DNA of 8,843 nt from Bacteroidetes bacterium HGW-Bacteroidetes-12. GTDB taxonomy: Bacteria; Bacteroidota; Bacteroidia; Flavobacteriales_E; Vicingaceae. The stretch lies in contig PHDR01000092.1 in NCBI GenBank assembly GCA_002841035.1, forward strand, positions 1 through 8,843, read 5' to 3'. The notes beneath the pieces are model-generated. The model made no database searches. It worked only from the letters and a program-made list of their open reading frames with translations, and was not told the DNA's origin. Shown in pieces: positions 1-7,392 of the stretch (position 1 is its first letter; every line of letters begins with the position of its first letter). Both the position numbers and the translations under genes were made by a program.

Positions 1-1
1 A

Positions 2-1030
2 GAACAATTTACTGTTACTAATGGTAACTTTCAGCTAGGAGAAGCCACCACTGTTCCTGGTAATGGTAGAGATATAATGTTTGGTGCTCTATGGGAAAAC
101 ACTGATATTTTAACCATGAAACGTGTAAATGTGGCAGCTGATGTAAGTAATATTGAAATGTTAATAGGTGATAATGCTCAAAATTCAAATGATACTGGAA
201 TAGATCGATTTGTAATAAAAGGAATTAATGGAACTACCACCAATGAAGATATTATTATGTCGGTGCAAAGCAATGGTGCGGTAAGAATTGGAAGTCAAAA
301 AATACCAACAACTGCTCCTAATTTCACTATAGACAATGAAACATGGAAATTATCCGTAACGGGTGGATATAGCTTTTTTGGTAATTACAACAATGACCCA
401 AATGTGGCAGGAAATCCTCCTGGACATACTTTTGTAAATGGCGTTGGTGGTTTGGCTGTGGGGGTTAACCGATGGGGAGGAACAAGCGGTGTTGACTTAT
501 GGAATGTAACAACTTGGAACGCTCCTGCTGCTAACCAAAATACGCACAGAGGCTTTTATTTTAGAAGATACGACCAAACCGGAAATGAGCAATTAATTGC
601 CCGACTAGAGGGCGATGGTAGGTTCTATGCTACTGCTTATGTTGTTGTTAGTGATTTACGTATAAAAAAAGATTTTTTAGAAAGAAAAACATCGGTTTTG
701 AGTAAAATTAACGAGATTAAAATTTATGACTACACTTTAAGAAATCAATACTATACTTCTAATGGAAATATTGCTTTTAATGATGCTGCCAACACCAAAG
801 ATTTTGGCGTAATTGCTCAAGAATTATATAAAATTTTTCCTGAATTAGTTCATAAACCTACTGATGAAAACAAAGAATTATGGGGAGTAGATTATTCCAA
901 GCTATCCTTAATAAATCTACAAGCTATTCAACAACAACAACAAATTATTGACCAACAAACTCAAGAAATTGAATTCCTAAAAAAGGAACTAAAAGAACTC
1001 AAAAAATTAATTCAATCACAAGAAAAATAA
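2..1030 (+). CDS. Fibre protein with C-terminal peptidase S74 (intramolecular chaperone) domain, 5' partial
   Basis: The reading frame is open from the first complete codon at position 2, so the gene begins left of the window; the ATG at 77 is internal. 342 residues are visible (numbered from position 2). Residues 1-215 are a Gly/Asn/Thr-rich shaft with motifs such as NGAVRIG, as in beta-rich trimeric fibres. Residue 117 to about 215 is homologous to residues 391-485 of the complete fibre protein encoded at 3108-5291. The S74 domain starts at SDLRIKK; S217 and K222 have the Ser-x4-Lys spacing of the self-cleaving dyad known in endosialidases and MYRF. It continues with FGVIAQEL (268-275) and VDYSKL (296-301), then a Gln-rich coiled coil (308-342). 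In this family the C-terminal domain drives trimerisation and is then cut off. Although the domain name comes from phage tail fibres, no phage gene is nearby, and such proteins are common in Bacteroidota. Substrate or ligand unknown. The stop is directly followed by the next gene's ATG. Confidence 0.85.
   Translation, partial: EQFTVTNGNFQLGEATTVPGNGRDIMFGALWENTDILTMKRVNVAADVSNIEMLIGDNAQNSNDTGIDRFVIKGINGTTTNEDIIMSVQSNGAVRIGSQKIPTTAPNFTIDNETWKLSVTGGYSFFGNYNNDPNVAGNPPGHTFVNGVGGLAVGVNRWGGTSGVDLWNVTTWNAPAANQNTHRGFYFRRYDQTGNEQLIARLEGDGRFYATAYVVVSDLRIKKDFLERKTSVLSKINEIKIYDYTLRNQYYTSNGNIAFNDAANTKDFGVIAQELYKIFPELVHKPTDENKELWGVDYSKLSLINLQAIQQQQQIIDQQTQEIEFLKKELKELKKLIQSQEK
350..646 (+). repeat. Shaft segment shared with the second fibre gene (copy 1)
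   Basis: Codes for residues 117-215 of the first fibre protein. It aligns along its length with the segment encoded at 4278-4562. Shared landmarks are GN-x-N, PG-x2-F, GVG-x-LA-x-G-x-NR, VD-x-WN, HRGF-x2-RRYD-x2-GNE and GDG. The nucleotide sequences differ at many third codon positions, so this is an old duplication or exchange, not a recent one. In this copy the S74 domain follows at once. Confidence 0.75.
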
Positions 1031-3061
1031 ATGCAATTAAATAAACACATATCATTCATTCTACTATTGTTAATGAGTTGTAGCATTTTTGCTCAAAACA
1101 ATGTTTTAGTTTTAGATGGTGCATATATTGTTTTAGATGGCGGAACCGCAGCAAACAGTATGTATGTGGTAATTGATGAGCCTTCCGATCAAGGAGTTGT
1201 CCGATTAAGTGGCGGACATATTCACTCCGAAAATCAATATCATTACATAAAATGGTTTAACACTAATGGTGCAGGTAATTACTTGTTTCCTTTTGGTGTA
1301 AGTGCAGCCGATTATATTCCTTTTACTTTTGGGAAAACTTCTGCTGGAACAAACAACATAACTATTTCTTCATGGACAACCGACCAAGCAAATTTTCCCC
1401 GACCAGCACTAACCAATGTGGCTGCAGTAACAAGTATGACTGGCACTGCAGATGCTGTTCCGCGAGCAATAGACCGCTTTTGGGATATCCAATCGCCTAA
1501 TCCTGTGGTTGCTGATTTAACTTTCTCTTACCGAGGAATTGAAAATACTACTATGAGTCCGTTAGGTCAAATTTTTGCACAACATTGGAACGGTGCTGCT
1601 TGGGATCCACAAGTTGGACCAGGAACTCCTGGAGTTACAGCAGGAGTTGGAACTTCTGGATTAGTTATGGGTCAAACCACATTTTCGCCTTGGGTACTAA
1701 CTATTTGCGATACTACTTCAGGGGTTGATACTTTAGCTATTTGTCAGAACGATAGCATTTTTGTTGGCGGAGCTTACCAAAATACGGCTGGAATTTATAT
1801 TGACACACTTTTTAATGCAAATTTCATGGGTTGCGACAGTATTTTAAGAACAACGGTTATTATTAATCCGCTACCTCAATATAATGATAATTTAGGAATT
1901 TGCTTTGGAGATAGTGCTTTATTAGGCGGAAGTTACCAAACTGCACCCGGAGTTTATATAGATACCTTGTTTAATGCTTCTTATTTAGGTTGCGACAGTA
2001 TTATTTTTACCACATTATCGGTAAAACCTTCTATTGCTACTACAACAAACACTACTAATGATTCTGTTTGTCCTAATGAACAAACTATTATTTACACCTC
2101 TCCGAGTTTAGGAAATGGTGGTCCATACACTTACCAATGGAGCAATGGTTCCACCGATTCAAGTACAACAGTTTCTCCAAGTATAACTACCACTTATACT
2201 GTTATTATTAATGATGGCTGTTCTACACCTATAACCGATAGTATAACCATTTATGTTCGACCCATCCCTGATGTGAGTTTTACTGCCAATAAATTTGAAG
2301 CCTGTGAAGAACCTATTACTACTTTTGAATTTTATAACACCACAGGCAGTACATCTTATTCAGCTTCATGGTATTTTAGCGATGGCACTACTCTTAATGG
2401 AGACACTGTTTCACATTCATTTTTAACAGCCGGAACTTATGATGTTATCTTAACGGTAACTACCTCTCCACAAACAGGTTCTTGCAGTAATTCACATACA
2501 GAATTAGCATATATTACTATTCATCCTAATCCAATTGCAGATTTCACTATAAATCCAAATCCTGTAACAATGTTTAATACAACAACATTTATAAATGATA
2601 TTTCATCAACAAATATAGTTGATTGGCATTGGAATATAGGTGGATTAGATTCATCAAACGCTTCAAGCTTCAGTTACAGTTTCCCAAGTGAAGATACTGG
2701 CTCATATTTAATAAATTTAATTGTTACAGATAATAATGGTTGTAAGGATACAACTTATAGATATTTAGTTGTAAAAGGAGAATTCGGTTTGTACGTTCCA
2801 AACGCATTCACTCCCGACTTTGACAATTTAAACGATGGTTTTACTCCTAACGGCTTTGGAATTTCTGAAGATGATTACTTGTTTATGATATTTGATAGGT
2901 GGGGGGAATTAATTTTTCAAACAAAAGAAAAATTTAAGCCTTGGAATGGAACATATAAAAATACTCCTGTAAAAAATGATGTTTATATTTGGAAACTAAA
3001 TTTCAAAGACATTAATGGGGAAAAGCACAATGCAATTGGAAAACTTACCTTAATACGTTAA
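1031..3061 (+). CDS. Secreted PKD/Ig-like repeat protein with T9SS type B sorting domain
   Basis: 676 residues. A signal peptide (residues 1-21, hydrophobic LLLLM core, probable cleavage A21|Q22) sends it through Sec. Residues 25-225 form a beta-rich N-terminal region that I cannot assign to a family. Residues 233-271 and 286-324 are a 53-residue-period tandem repeat with conserved Cys. Residues 346-410 look Ig-like (YQWSNGST). Two PKD-type domains follow (about 413-498 with WYFSDG, and 501-582 with WHWNIGG). Residues 589-676 are the gliding-motility-associated C-terminal domain used as a T9SS type B sorting signal: YVPNAFTPDFDNLND, then FDRWGELIF, W-N-G-T, and VYIWKL near the end. The protein is therefore expected to cross the outer membrane through T9SS and be released or attached at the surface. 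The gene follows the upstream stop with no spacing (TAAATG), which suggests translational coupling. No catalytic domain is recognisable; an adhesin or structural role is an inference. Confidence 0.88.
   Translation: MQLNKHISFILLLLMSCSIFAQNNVLVLDGAYIVLDGGTAANSMYVVIDEPSDQGVVRLSGGHIHSENQYHYIKWFNTNGAGNYLFPFGVSAADYIPFTFGKTSAGTNNITISSWTTDQANFPRPALTNVAAVTSMTGTADAVPRAIDRFWDIQSPNPVVADLTFSYRGIENTTMSPLGQIFAQHWNGAAWDPQVGPGTPGVTAGVGTSGLVMGQTTFSPWVLTICDTTSGVDTLAICQNDSIFVGGAYQNTAGIYIDTLFNANFMGCDSILRTTVIINPLPQYNDNLGICFGDSALLGGSYQTAPGVYIDTLFNASYLGCDSIIFTTLSVKPSIATTTNTTNDSVCPNEQTIIYTSPSLGNGGPYTYQWSNGSTDSSTTVSPSITTTYTVIINDGCSTPITDSITIYVRPIPDVSFTANKFEACEEPITTFEFYNTTGSTSYSASWYFSDGTTLNGDTVSHSFLTAGTYDVILTVTTSPQTGSCSNSHTELAYITIHPNPIADFTINPNPVTMFNTTTFINDISSTNIVDWHWNIGGLDSSNASSFSYSFPSEDTGSYLINLIVTDNNGCKDTTYRYLVVKGEFGLYVPNAFTPDFDNLNDGFTPNGFGISEDDYLFMIFDRWGELIFQTKEKFKPWNGTYKNTPVKNDVYIWKLNFKDINGEKHNAIGKLTLIR
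1727..2002 (+). repeat. Tandem 53-residue repeat inside the T9SS substrate
   Basis: Two copies encode residues 233-271 (1727-1843) and 286-324 (1886-2002). By hand alignment 24 of 39 residues are identical, including IC near the start, the DS pair, GG, YQ, IDTLFNA and GCDSI. Each copy has two Cys 30 residues apart, which could form a disulphide within the copy. Similar Cys-bearing repeats are frequent in large T9SS-exported Bacteroidota proteins. Confidence 0.8.
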
Positions 3062-3073
3062 AATTAATAACTA

Positions 3074-3085
3074 AGAATATATTCT
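3074..3085. repeat. 12-base perfect palindrome in the gap before the second fibre gene
   Basis: AGAATATATTCT reads the same on both strands and sits 22 bases before the ATG at 3108. It could be a protein-binding site or chance in AT-rich DNA. The 46-base gap holds no TAnnTTTG promoter motif and no terminator-like hairpin, so the second fibre gene is probably read through from upstream. Confidence 0.3.
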
Positions 3086-3107
3086 CATCCCTAAAAAATT
3101 AATAATT

Positions 3108-5291
3108 ATGAAAAAAATTATCTTAGCACTCTGTGTTTTTTCAACCTTTCAAATCCTTAATGCTCAAAACATTGGGATAAATCAAAATGGAGCTATTCCA
3201 GATGCTTCTGCATTGTTAGATATTAATGCAGCACCAACCAATGATAAAGGGCTACTAATTCCAAGAATTGCATTAACACAAACATCATCAAACGCACCTA
3301 TTGGGGTTGGTATAGCTAATTCACTTTTAGTTTATAATACTGCAACGATAAATGATGTTACGCCTGGTTATTATTATTGGGATGGAACAAAATGGGTTAA
3401 ATTTAGTGCTGATGGTGATGATTGGAAAATTACAGGAAACACTAACACAACTGTTGGGACTAATTTCATTGGAACGATTAACAATACTGGTTTGTCCTTT
3501 AGAACAAACAATACAGAGCAAATGCGATTACAATCTGGTGGACAACTAACCATTGGATCAACAACCGCTGGAGGTAAATTAGACGTTCATCAAACGGCCA
3601 GTAATGATGTAGCTCGATTTATGAATTATGCTAACATCCCTACTTTACGAATTAGACGAGCTCAAGGAACAATCTTAGCACCAACAGCAACAGGAACAAG
3701 CGGAACCGTATTAGCAAGAATTCATGCTGATGGTTATGATGGAGCAGGATATACAACAGCAGCACAAATTGAGATGGTTGTTGATGCCACAGGAGGTACT
3801 TCAACAGATATGCCAGGTAGAATTGCTTTTTTTACCACACCTGATGGTTCTGGAACTACAACAGAAAGAATGCGAATTAATAATGCTGGAAATGTTGGAA
3901 TAGGCACTGCTTTTCCAACATCGTATCCAACAGGATTAACACCAACACTTGTTCATGTGTTTGATGGAGGCACAACAGTTAATGATTTTGCTCAACTTCA
4001 ATTAGGTGCAAATAAGACTTCCGCAACAAATAAAGTGGGCGAGTTAAATTTTCATAGTTCAGTAAATGCTGCAGACAGAAGAACTGCTAGTATAGAGAGT
4101 TTCATTACAGGCGTAACAGGTGTTCCTAATTTATCTGGTGATTTACGATTTTTTACTAACAACGCTACAACTGCCTCATTTTCTGAAAAAATGCGAATTA
4201 CAGGAAATGGAAATGTTCGTATAGGAGTAACGGGAGCCGCAACTTTAGCTCCAGCTCAGGTTGATGCCGCAAATATTAGATTAGATGTTAGTGGGGGATT
4301 TACTAGAATTGGTAATTTTAATAGCGGCAACAATGCTGCTGACCATCCTGGAACAAGTTTTTCTAGCGGTGTTGGTGCTTTAGCTATCGGTATGAATAGA
4401 ACAACCTCTACCAGTAATGTCGATTTTTGGAATACAACAGCAAATGGTCAAGCAACAGCAAATCTAGCCTTTCATAGAGGTTTTGATTGGAGAAGGTACG
4501 ACAATAGCGGTAATGAAGAACTTGTAATGGCATTGAGGGGTGATGGAATATTAACCCTCACCTCCAACGATGCCACCACAGAAGGAGCTCAGTTAATTTT
4601 AAATAATGCTGGGTTTGTAGGTGTTTCTGAAATAAATTCATGGTCAATTGACAACCACAACTCTCCTACTTCAGCACATAGTTTAAGGTTTTTCTACAAT
4701 GCTAACACAATACCAGCTATAATTATTCCTGATCATGTAGATGGTGCTGCAACAGTTGGCATTAACTTACCTACTGGAACAAATCCCATCACTACCCTTC
4801 ATGTTGCAGGAGGTATAGCTGCTAATCAAGGTTATGCAACCAAACCAGGTTCAGCAGGTGCCTTTGGAGGAAATGCTTTTAATTTTAATTGGACAGGGGT
4901 AAATTTAGATGCTTGGGTCGATGTAACTAATATGGGTACTATTTTATCCGACAGAAGACTGAAAGAAAACATACAACCCATTAAAACAAATGCTACAGAA
5001 AGAATTATGCAGCTTAATCCTGTTACTTTTAAATACAAAGCCATTGAAGGAACTATTTTTACTGGAAGTGATGTTATTTATGAAGGTTTTATTGCCGATG
5101 AACTTCAACAAATTATTCCAAGTGCTGTAAGAGGAGAAAAAAACGCACTCACATCAGAAGGAACTATACAACCTCAATCTATTGAGTTATTTCCTATTGT
5201 ATCTTTATTAACTAAAGCCATTCAAGAACAACAAGTTTTAATTGAACAACAAGCAAAAGAAATTGAATATCTAAAAAGTAAAATAAATTAG
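3108..5291 (+). CDS. Secreted fibre protein with C-terminal peptidase S74 domain
   Basis: 727 residues, complete. The ATG at 3108 begins a clear signal peptide (MKKIILALCV..., probable cleavage A19|Q20), so the protein is exported through Sec. Residues 21-100 are an N-terminal region common in Bacteroidota fibre proteins (LLIPRIALT, then YYYWDGTKWVK). A repeated shaft follows with a period near 110 residues, each unit ending in E-x-MR(I/L)...G-x-(L/V)-x-IG at about 137, 253 and 360. Residues 391-485 match the shaft of the upstream fibre gene. Residues 486-613 are absent from that paralogue. The S74 domain starts at SDRRLKE; S614 and K619 have the Ser-x4-Lys dyad spacing. GFIADELQ-x-IIPSAV-x-GEK (660-678) resembles phage tail-spike S74 domains. 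The last 25 residues are a coiled coil. No T9SS or other outer-membrane sorting signal is seen at the C-terminus, so the route beyond the periplasm is unclear. Role unknown; surface adhesion is an inference. Confidence 0.88.
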   Translation: MKKIILALCVFSTFQILNAQNIGINQNGAIPDASALLDINAAPTNDKGLLIPRIALTQTSSNAPIGVGIANSLLVYNTATINDVTPGYYYWDGTKWVKFSADGDDWKITGNTNTTVGTNFIGTINNTGLSFRTNNTEQMRLQSGGQLTIGSTTAGGKLDVHQTASNDVARFMNYANIPTLRIRRAQGTILAPTATGTSGTVLARIHADGYDGAGYTTAAQIEMVVDATGGTSTDMPGRIAFFTTPDGSGTTTERMRINNAGNVGIGTAFPTSYPTGLTPTLVHVFDGGTTVNDFAQLQLGANKTSATNKVGELNFHSSVNAADRRTASIESFITGVTGVPNLSGDLRFFTNNATTASFSEKMRITGNGNVRIGVTGAATLAPAQVDAANIRLDVSGGFTRIGNFNSGNNAADHPGTSFSSGVGALAIGMNRTTSTSNVDFWNTTANGQATANLAFHRGFDWRRYDNSGNEELVMALRGDGILTLTSNDATTEGAQLILNNAGFVGVSEINSWSIDNHNSPTSAHSLRFFYNANTIPAIIIPDHVDGAATVGINLPTGTNPITTLHVAGGIAANQGYATKPGSAGAFGGNAFNFNWTGVNLDAWVDVTNMGTILSDRRLKENIQPIKTNATERIMQLNPVTFKYKAIEGTIFTGSDVIYEGFIADELQQIIPSAVRGEKNALTSEGTIQPQSIELFPIVSLLTKAIQEQQVLIEQQAKEIEYLKSKIN
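3516..4226 (+). repeat. Shaft repeat region, period about 110 residues
   Basis: The motif E-[QRK]-MR-[IL]-x3-G-x-[LV]-x-IG occurs at residues 137-150, 253-266 and 360-373 of the second fibre protein, spaced 116 and 107 residues. A weaker echo (EELVMALRGDG) starts near 470, again about 110 residues on. The last two full copies are both preceded by a [RL]-x-FFT strand (IAFFTTPDG and LRFFTNNAT). The regular spacing suggests stacked shaft modules. Confidence 0.65.
4278..4562 (+). repeat. Shaft segment shared with the first fibre gene (copy 2)
   Basis: Codes for residues 391-485 of the second fibre protein and is the counterpart of 350-646. Here about 128 further residues (486-613) lie between the shared segment and the S74 domain. 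In the first gene the S74 domain follows directly. Confidence 0.75.
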
Positions 5292-5315
5292 TTAGAAATG
5301 AAAAAAAAGAAATAA

Positions 5316-5340
5316 TTATCTGATTTTACTTTTTAGATAA
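5316..5340. repeat. AT-rich inverted repeat after the second fibre gene
   Basis: TTATCTGA (5316-5323) can pair with TTAGATAA (5333-5340), including one G-U pair, around a 9-base loop. It lies 24 bases after the stop codon at 5291. In the + direction it is followed by A residues, not a T run, so it is not a standard intrinsic terminator for the upstream genes. On the minus strand it would be followed by a T-rich run, but no minus-strand gene is present to use it. It may still protect a transcript end. Confidence 0.3.
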
Positions 5341-5365
5341 AAAAAGCTATTCTAGTGTTATTTTG

Positions 5366-5373
5366 TATTTTTG
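5366..5373 (+). promoter_or_regulatory. Bacteroidota-type -7 promoter motif before the OmpA-family gene
   Basis: TATTTTTG fits the Bacteroidota -7 consensus TAnnTTTG exactly. No TTG is found 17-23 bases upstream, so the -33 half is missing or weak. Transcription would begin near 5378-5382. That leaves a leader of roughly 20 bases before the ATG at 5398 and rules out the earlier in-frame TTG at 5371 as a start codon on that transcript. Confidence 0.4.
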
Positions 5374-5397
5374 TCTATGGTTTTAAAAATTAATCAA

Positions 5398-7392
5398 ATG
5401 AAATTTATAACAGGTTTATTATTAATACTTTCCTCCTACTCATTAACTAGCCAAAACGTAGAATTTGATAAAAAGAATTTTCCCTCAAACAAAGATGGGT
5501 TTAAAACTGCTCTCAATGAGTTGAATACAGGAAATTTCCATTACATGAACCATGTTTACTCCCAAGCACTTTCTTCTTTTGAAAAAGCACAAAATTTTAA
5601 TCCTAAAAATGCTGAATTGAATGCAAAAATAGCCGATTGCTATTTCCGCACAGGCGAAACAGAAAAAGCAAAAACGCAATTAGAAGAAGCTTTTAAGCTA
5701 GATGCTTCTATTGATGGATATTTCACTTACCTCAAAGCACAAATGGCTCAAGCAGAAAATAAATTTGATGAAGCAATAAAACTATACAGAGCTTCAAAAA
5801 CTAAAGGCTCTTCCATCCGACCAGAAGCAATGACAAGTGTTGACAAAAAAATAAAAGAATGTGGTGTTGGAAAAAAACTAATAGAAACACCCATAAATGT
5901 AGAAATTGTAAATGTTGGAAATGCAATCAACACCCCAAATCAAGAATACGTACCTGTTATTACAGCTGATGAATCTGAAATCTTTTTTACTTCAAGGCGA
6001 AGTGATACTGAAGGTGGAGGAAGAGATGCTCAAATTGATGATTATTTTGAAGATATTTATTACAGCTCAAAAAACGAAAAAGGAGAATGGCACCCTGCCG
6101 TAAATTTAGGAAAGCCTGTAAACGATATTTCACATGATGCAACGGTTGGTTTATCTATTGATGGACAAAAATTATTTATTTATAGAGATAATAAAAAAGG
6201 CATAGGCAACATTTATGTAACCGAAAAAAAAGGAAATGAATGGACAACACCAGTAGAATTGCCAGAACCAATTACCTCTAAAAGTCAGGAAACATCAGCA
6301 AGTTATGATTACACAGGTAAAACCATCTATTTTGTAAGTGCTAGGCCAGAAGGAAAAGGTGGGAAAGACATTTATAAATCTACTCAAAATAAAGATGGAA
6401 AATGGGGCGATGCCGAAAATTTAGGAGCAATAATTAACACCGAATTTGATGAAGATGCCGTTTTTCTTCATCCTGATGGTAAAACATTGTATTTTAGTTC
6501 AAATGGAAACAATTCCATGGGTGGTTTTGATATTTTTAAAAGTACCTTAGAAAAAGGTAAATGGAGTAAACCAATTAATTTAGGTTACCCCATAAATTCA
6601 TCAGGCGATGATGTTGCTTTTGTGCTTTCGGCAAATGGCGAACACGGATATTATACTTCAGAGAAAACAGGCGGAGAAGGAAAAAAAGACATTTATAAAA
6701 TTATATTTTTAGATGAAATTAAAAACAACAGTCGCCCAAAATTAACACTATTGAAAGGGGTTGTTTTTGATAATAAAACAAAAAAACCATTAAGTGCATT
6801 GATTGAAATTTTCGATAATGATAAAAATGAGTTAGTATCTTCTTACGAATCAAACAGTGCAACAGGAAAGTATATGGTTTCATTGCCTGCTGGACATGAT
6901 TACGGTATTAGTGTAAAAAAAGAAGGCTATTTATTTTATTCAGAAAATATCAATATACCTGATACAGCTGCATTTCAAGAAATCGAGAAAAACATTGGTT
7001 TAGATAAAATTGAAGCTGGTAAAAAAGTGATTTTGGCAAATATTTTTTATGATTACAACAAATCCTCATTACGCCAATCTTCTTTTAATGAGTTAGATAA
7101 AGTTGTTGAATTACTCAATCAAAACAAAAACACTCGTGTAGAATTGGGTGCCCATAGTGATTCAAGGGGGAGCGATGCTTATAATTTAAAACTTTCGCAA
7201 GATAGGGCTCAATCTTGTGTGGATTATTTAACCTCTAAAGGAATTGACAAATCGAGGTTAACAGCTAAAGGATATGGCGAATCGATGCCCATTATTTCTG
7301 ATGCTGACATTAATAAAATGACTACTGAGAAAGAAAAAGAGGATGCATACCAACAAAATCGAAGAACAGAATTTAAAATTTTGGAGAATTAG
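5398..7392 (+). CDS. PorE-like TPR / PD40 propeller / OmpA_C envelope protein
   Basis: 664 residues from the ATG at 5398, chosen because it starts directly at the signal peptide (MKFITGLLLILSSYSLTS, probable cleavage S18|Q19). In-frame TTG 5371 and ATG 5377 lie in or beside a promoter motif. Domains in order: TPR-like helices (about 38-130); five PD40/WD40-like strands (VITADESEIFFTSR at 187, then near 251, 302, 356 and 409), fitting a beta-propeller; a carboxypeptidase-regulatory-like beta domain (451-520); and OmpA_C (about 545-662) with the core HSDSRGSDAYNLKLSQDRAQ, where D588 and R603 align with the residues that bind diaminopimelate in peptidoglycan. This is the architecture of PorE, which links T9SS to the cell wall in Porphyromonas gingivalis. 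PorE is described as a lipoprotein, whereas this signal peptide has no Cys. Bacteroidota carry many paralogues, so PorE itself is not proven. Its stop overlaps the convergent kinase gene by 4 bases. Confidence 0.88.
   Translation: MKFITGLLLILSSYSLTSQNVEFDKKNFPSNKDGFKTALNELNTGNFHYMNHVYSQALSSFEKAQNFNPKNAELNAKIADCYFRTGETEKAKTQLEEAFKLDASIDGYFTYLKAQMAQAENKFDEAIKLYRASKTKGSSIRPEAMTSVDKKIKECGVGKKLIETPINVEIVNVGNAINTPNQEYVPVITADESEIFFTSRRSDTEGGGRDAQIDDYFEDIYYSSKNEKGEWHPAVNLGKPVNDISHDATVGLSIDGQKLFIYRDNKKGIGNIYVTEKKGNEWTTPVELPEPITSKSQETSASYDYTGKTIYFVSARPEGKGGKDIYKSTQNKDGKWGDAENLGAIINTEFDEDAVFLHPDGKTLYFSSNGNNSMGGFDIFKSTLEKGKWSKPINLGYPINSSGDDVAFVLSANGEHGYYTSEKTGGEGKKDIYKIIFLDEIKNNSRPKLTLLKGVVFDNKTKKPLSALIEIFDNDKNELVSSYESNSATGKYMVSLPAGHDYGISVKKEGYLFYSENINIPDTAAFQEIEKNIGLDKIEAGKKVILANIFYDYNKSSLRQSSFNELDKVVELLNQNKNTRVELGAHSDSRGSDAYNLKLSQDRAQSCVDYLTSKGIDKSRLTAKGYGESMPIISDADINKMTTEKEKEDAYQQNRRTEFKILEN

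Noticed and set aside
77..79. ATG at 77 as the start of the first gene
   Set aside because: The frame is open back to position 2 and the upstream codons encode the same shaft-type sequence (residues such as NGNFQLG), so this Met is internal.
1076..1084. Lipobox around Cys17 of the T9SS substrate
   Set aside because: The residues before the Cys are L-M-S, a poor lipobox, and a good signal peptidase I site (A21|Q22) lies just after it, as expected for a T9SS cargo.
3327..3549. Short open frames on both strands inside the second fibre gene
   Set aside because: They lie within a well-supported coding gene, have no family-like features and look like shadows of its codons. The same holds for short frames at 4832-5044, 5485-5679, 5748-5933, 5912-6103 and 8074-8274.
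2..5291. Prophage or phage tail region, because of the tail-fibre-type S74 domains
   Set aside because: The complete fibre protein has a Sec signal peptide, the gene between the two is a T9SS substrate, and no capsid, baseplate, terminase or lysis gene is seen. S74 domains are common in Bacteroidota cell proteins.
5316..5340. Intrinsic terminator for the fibre operon
   Set aside because: The hairpin is AT-only apart from a few pairs and is followed by A residues in the + direction; the T-rich side faces the minus strand, where no gene ends.
5371..5379. TTG 5371 or ATG 5377 as the start of the OmpA-family gene
   Set aside because: TTG 5371 overlaps the -7 motif (5366-5373), and either start would put a polar extension in front of a signal peptide that begins naturally at 5398.
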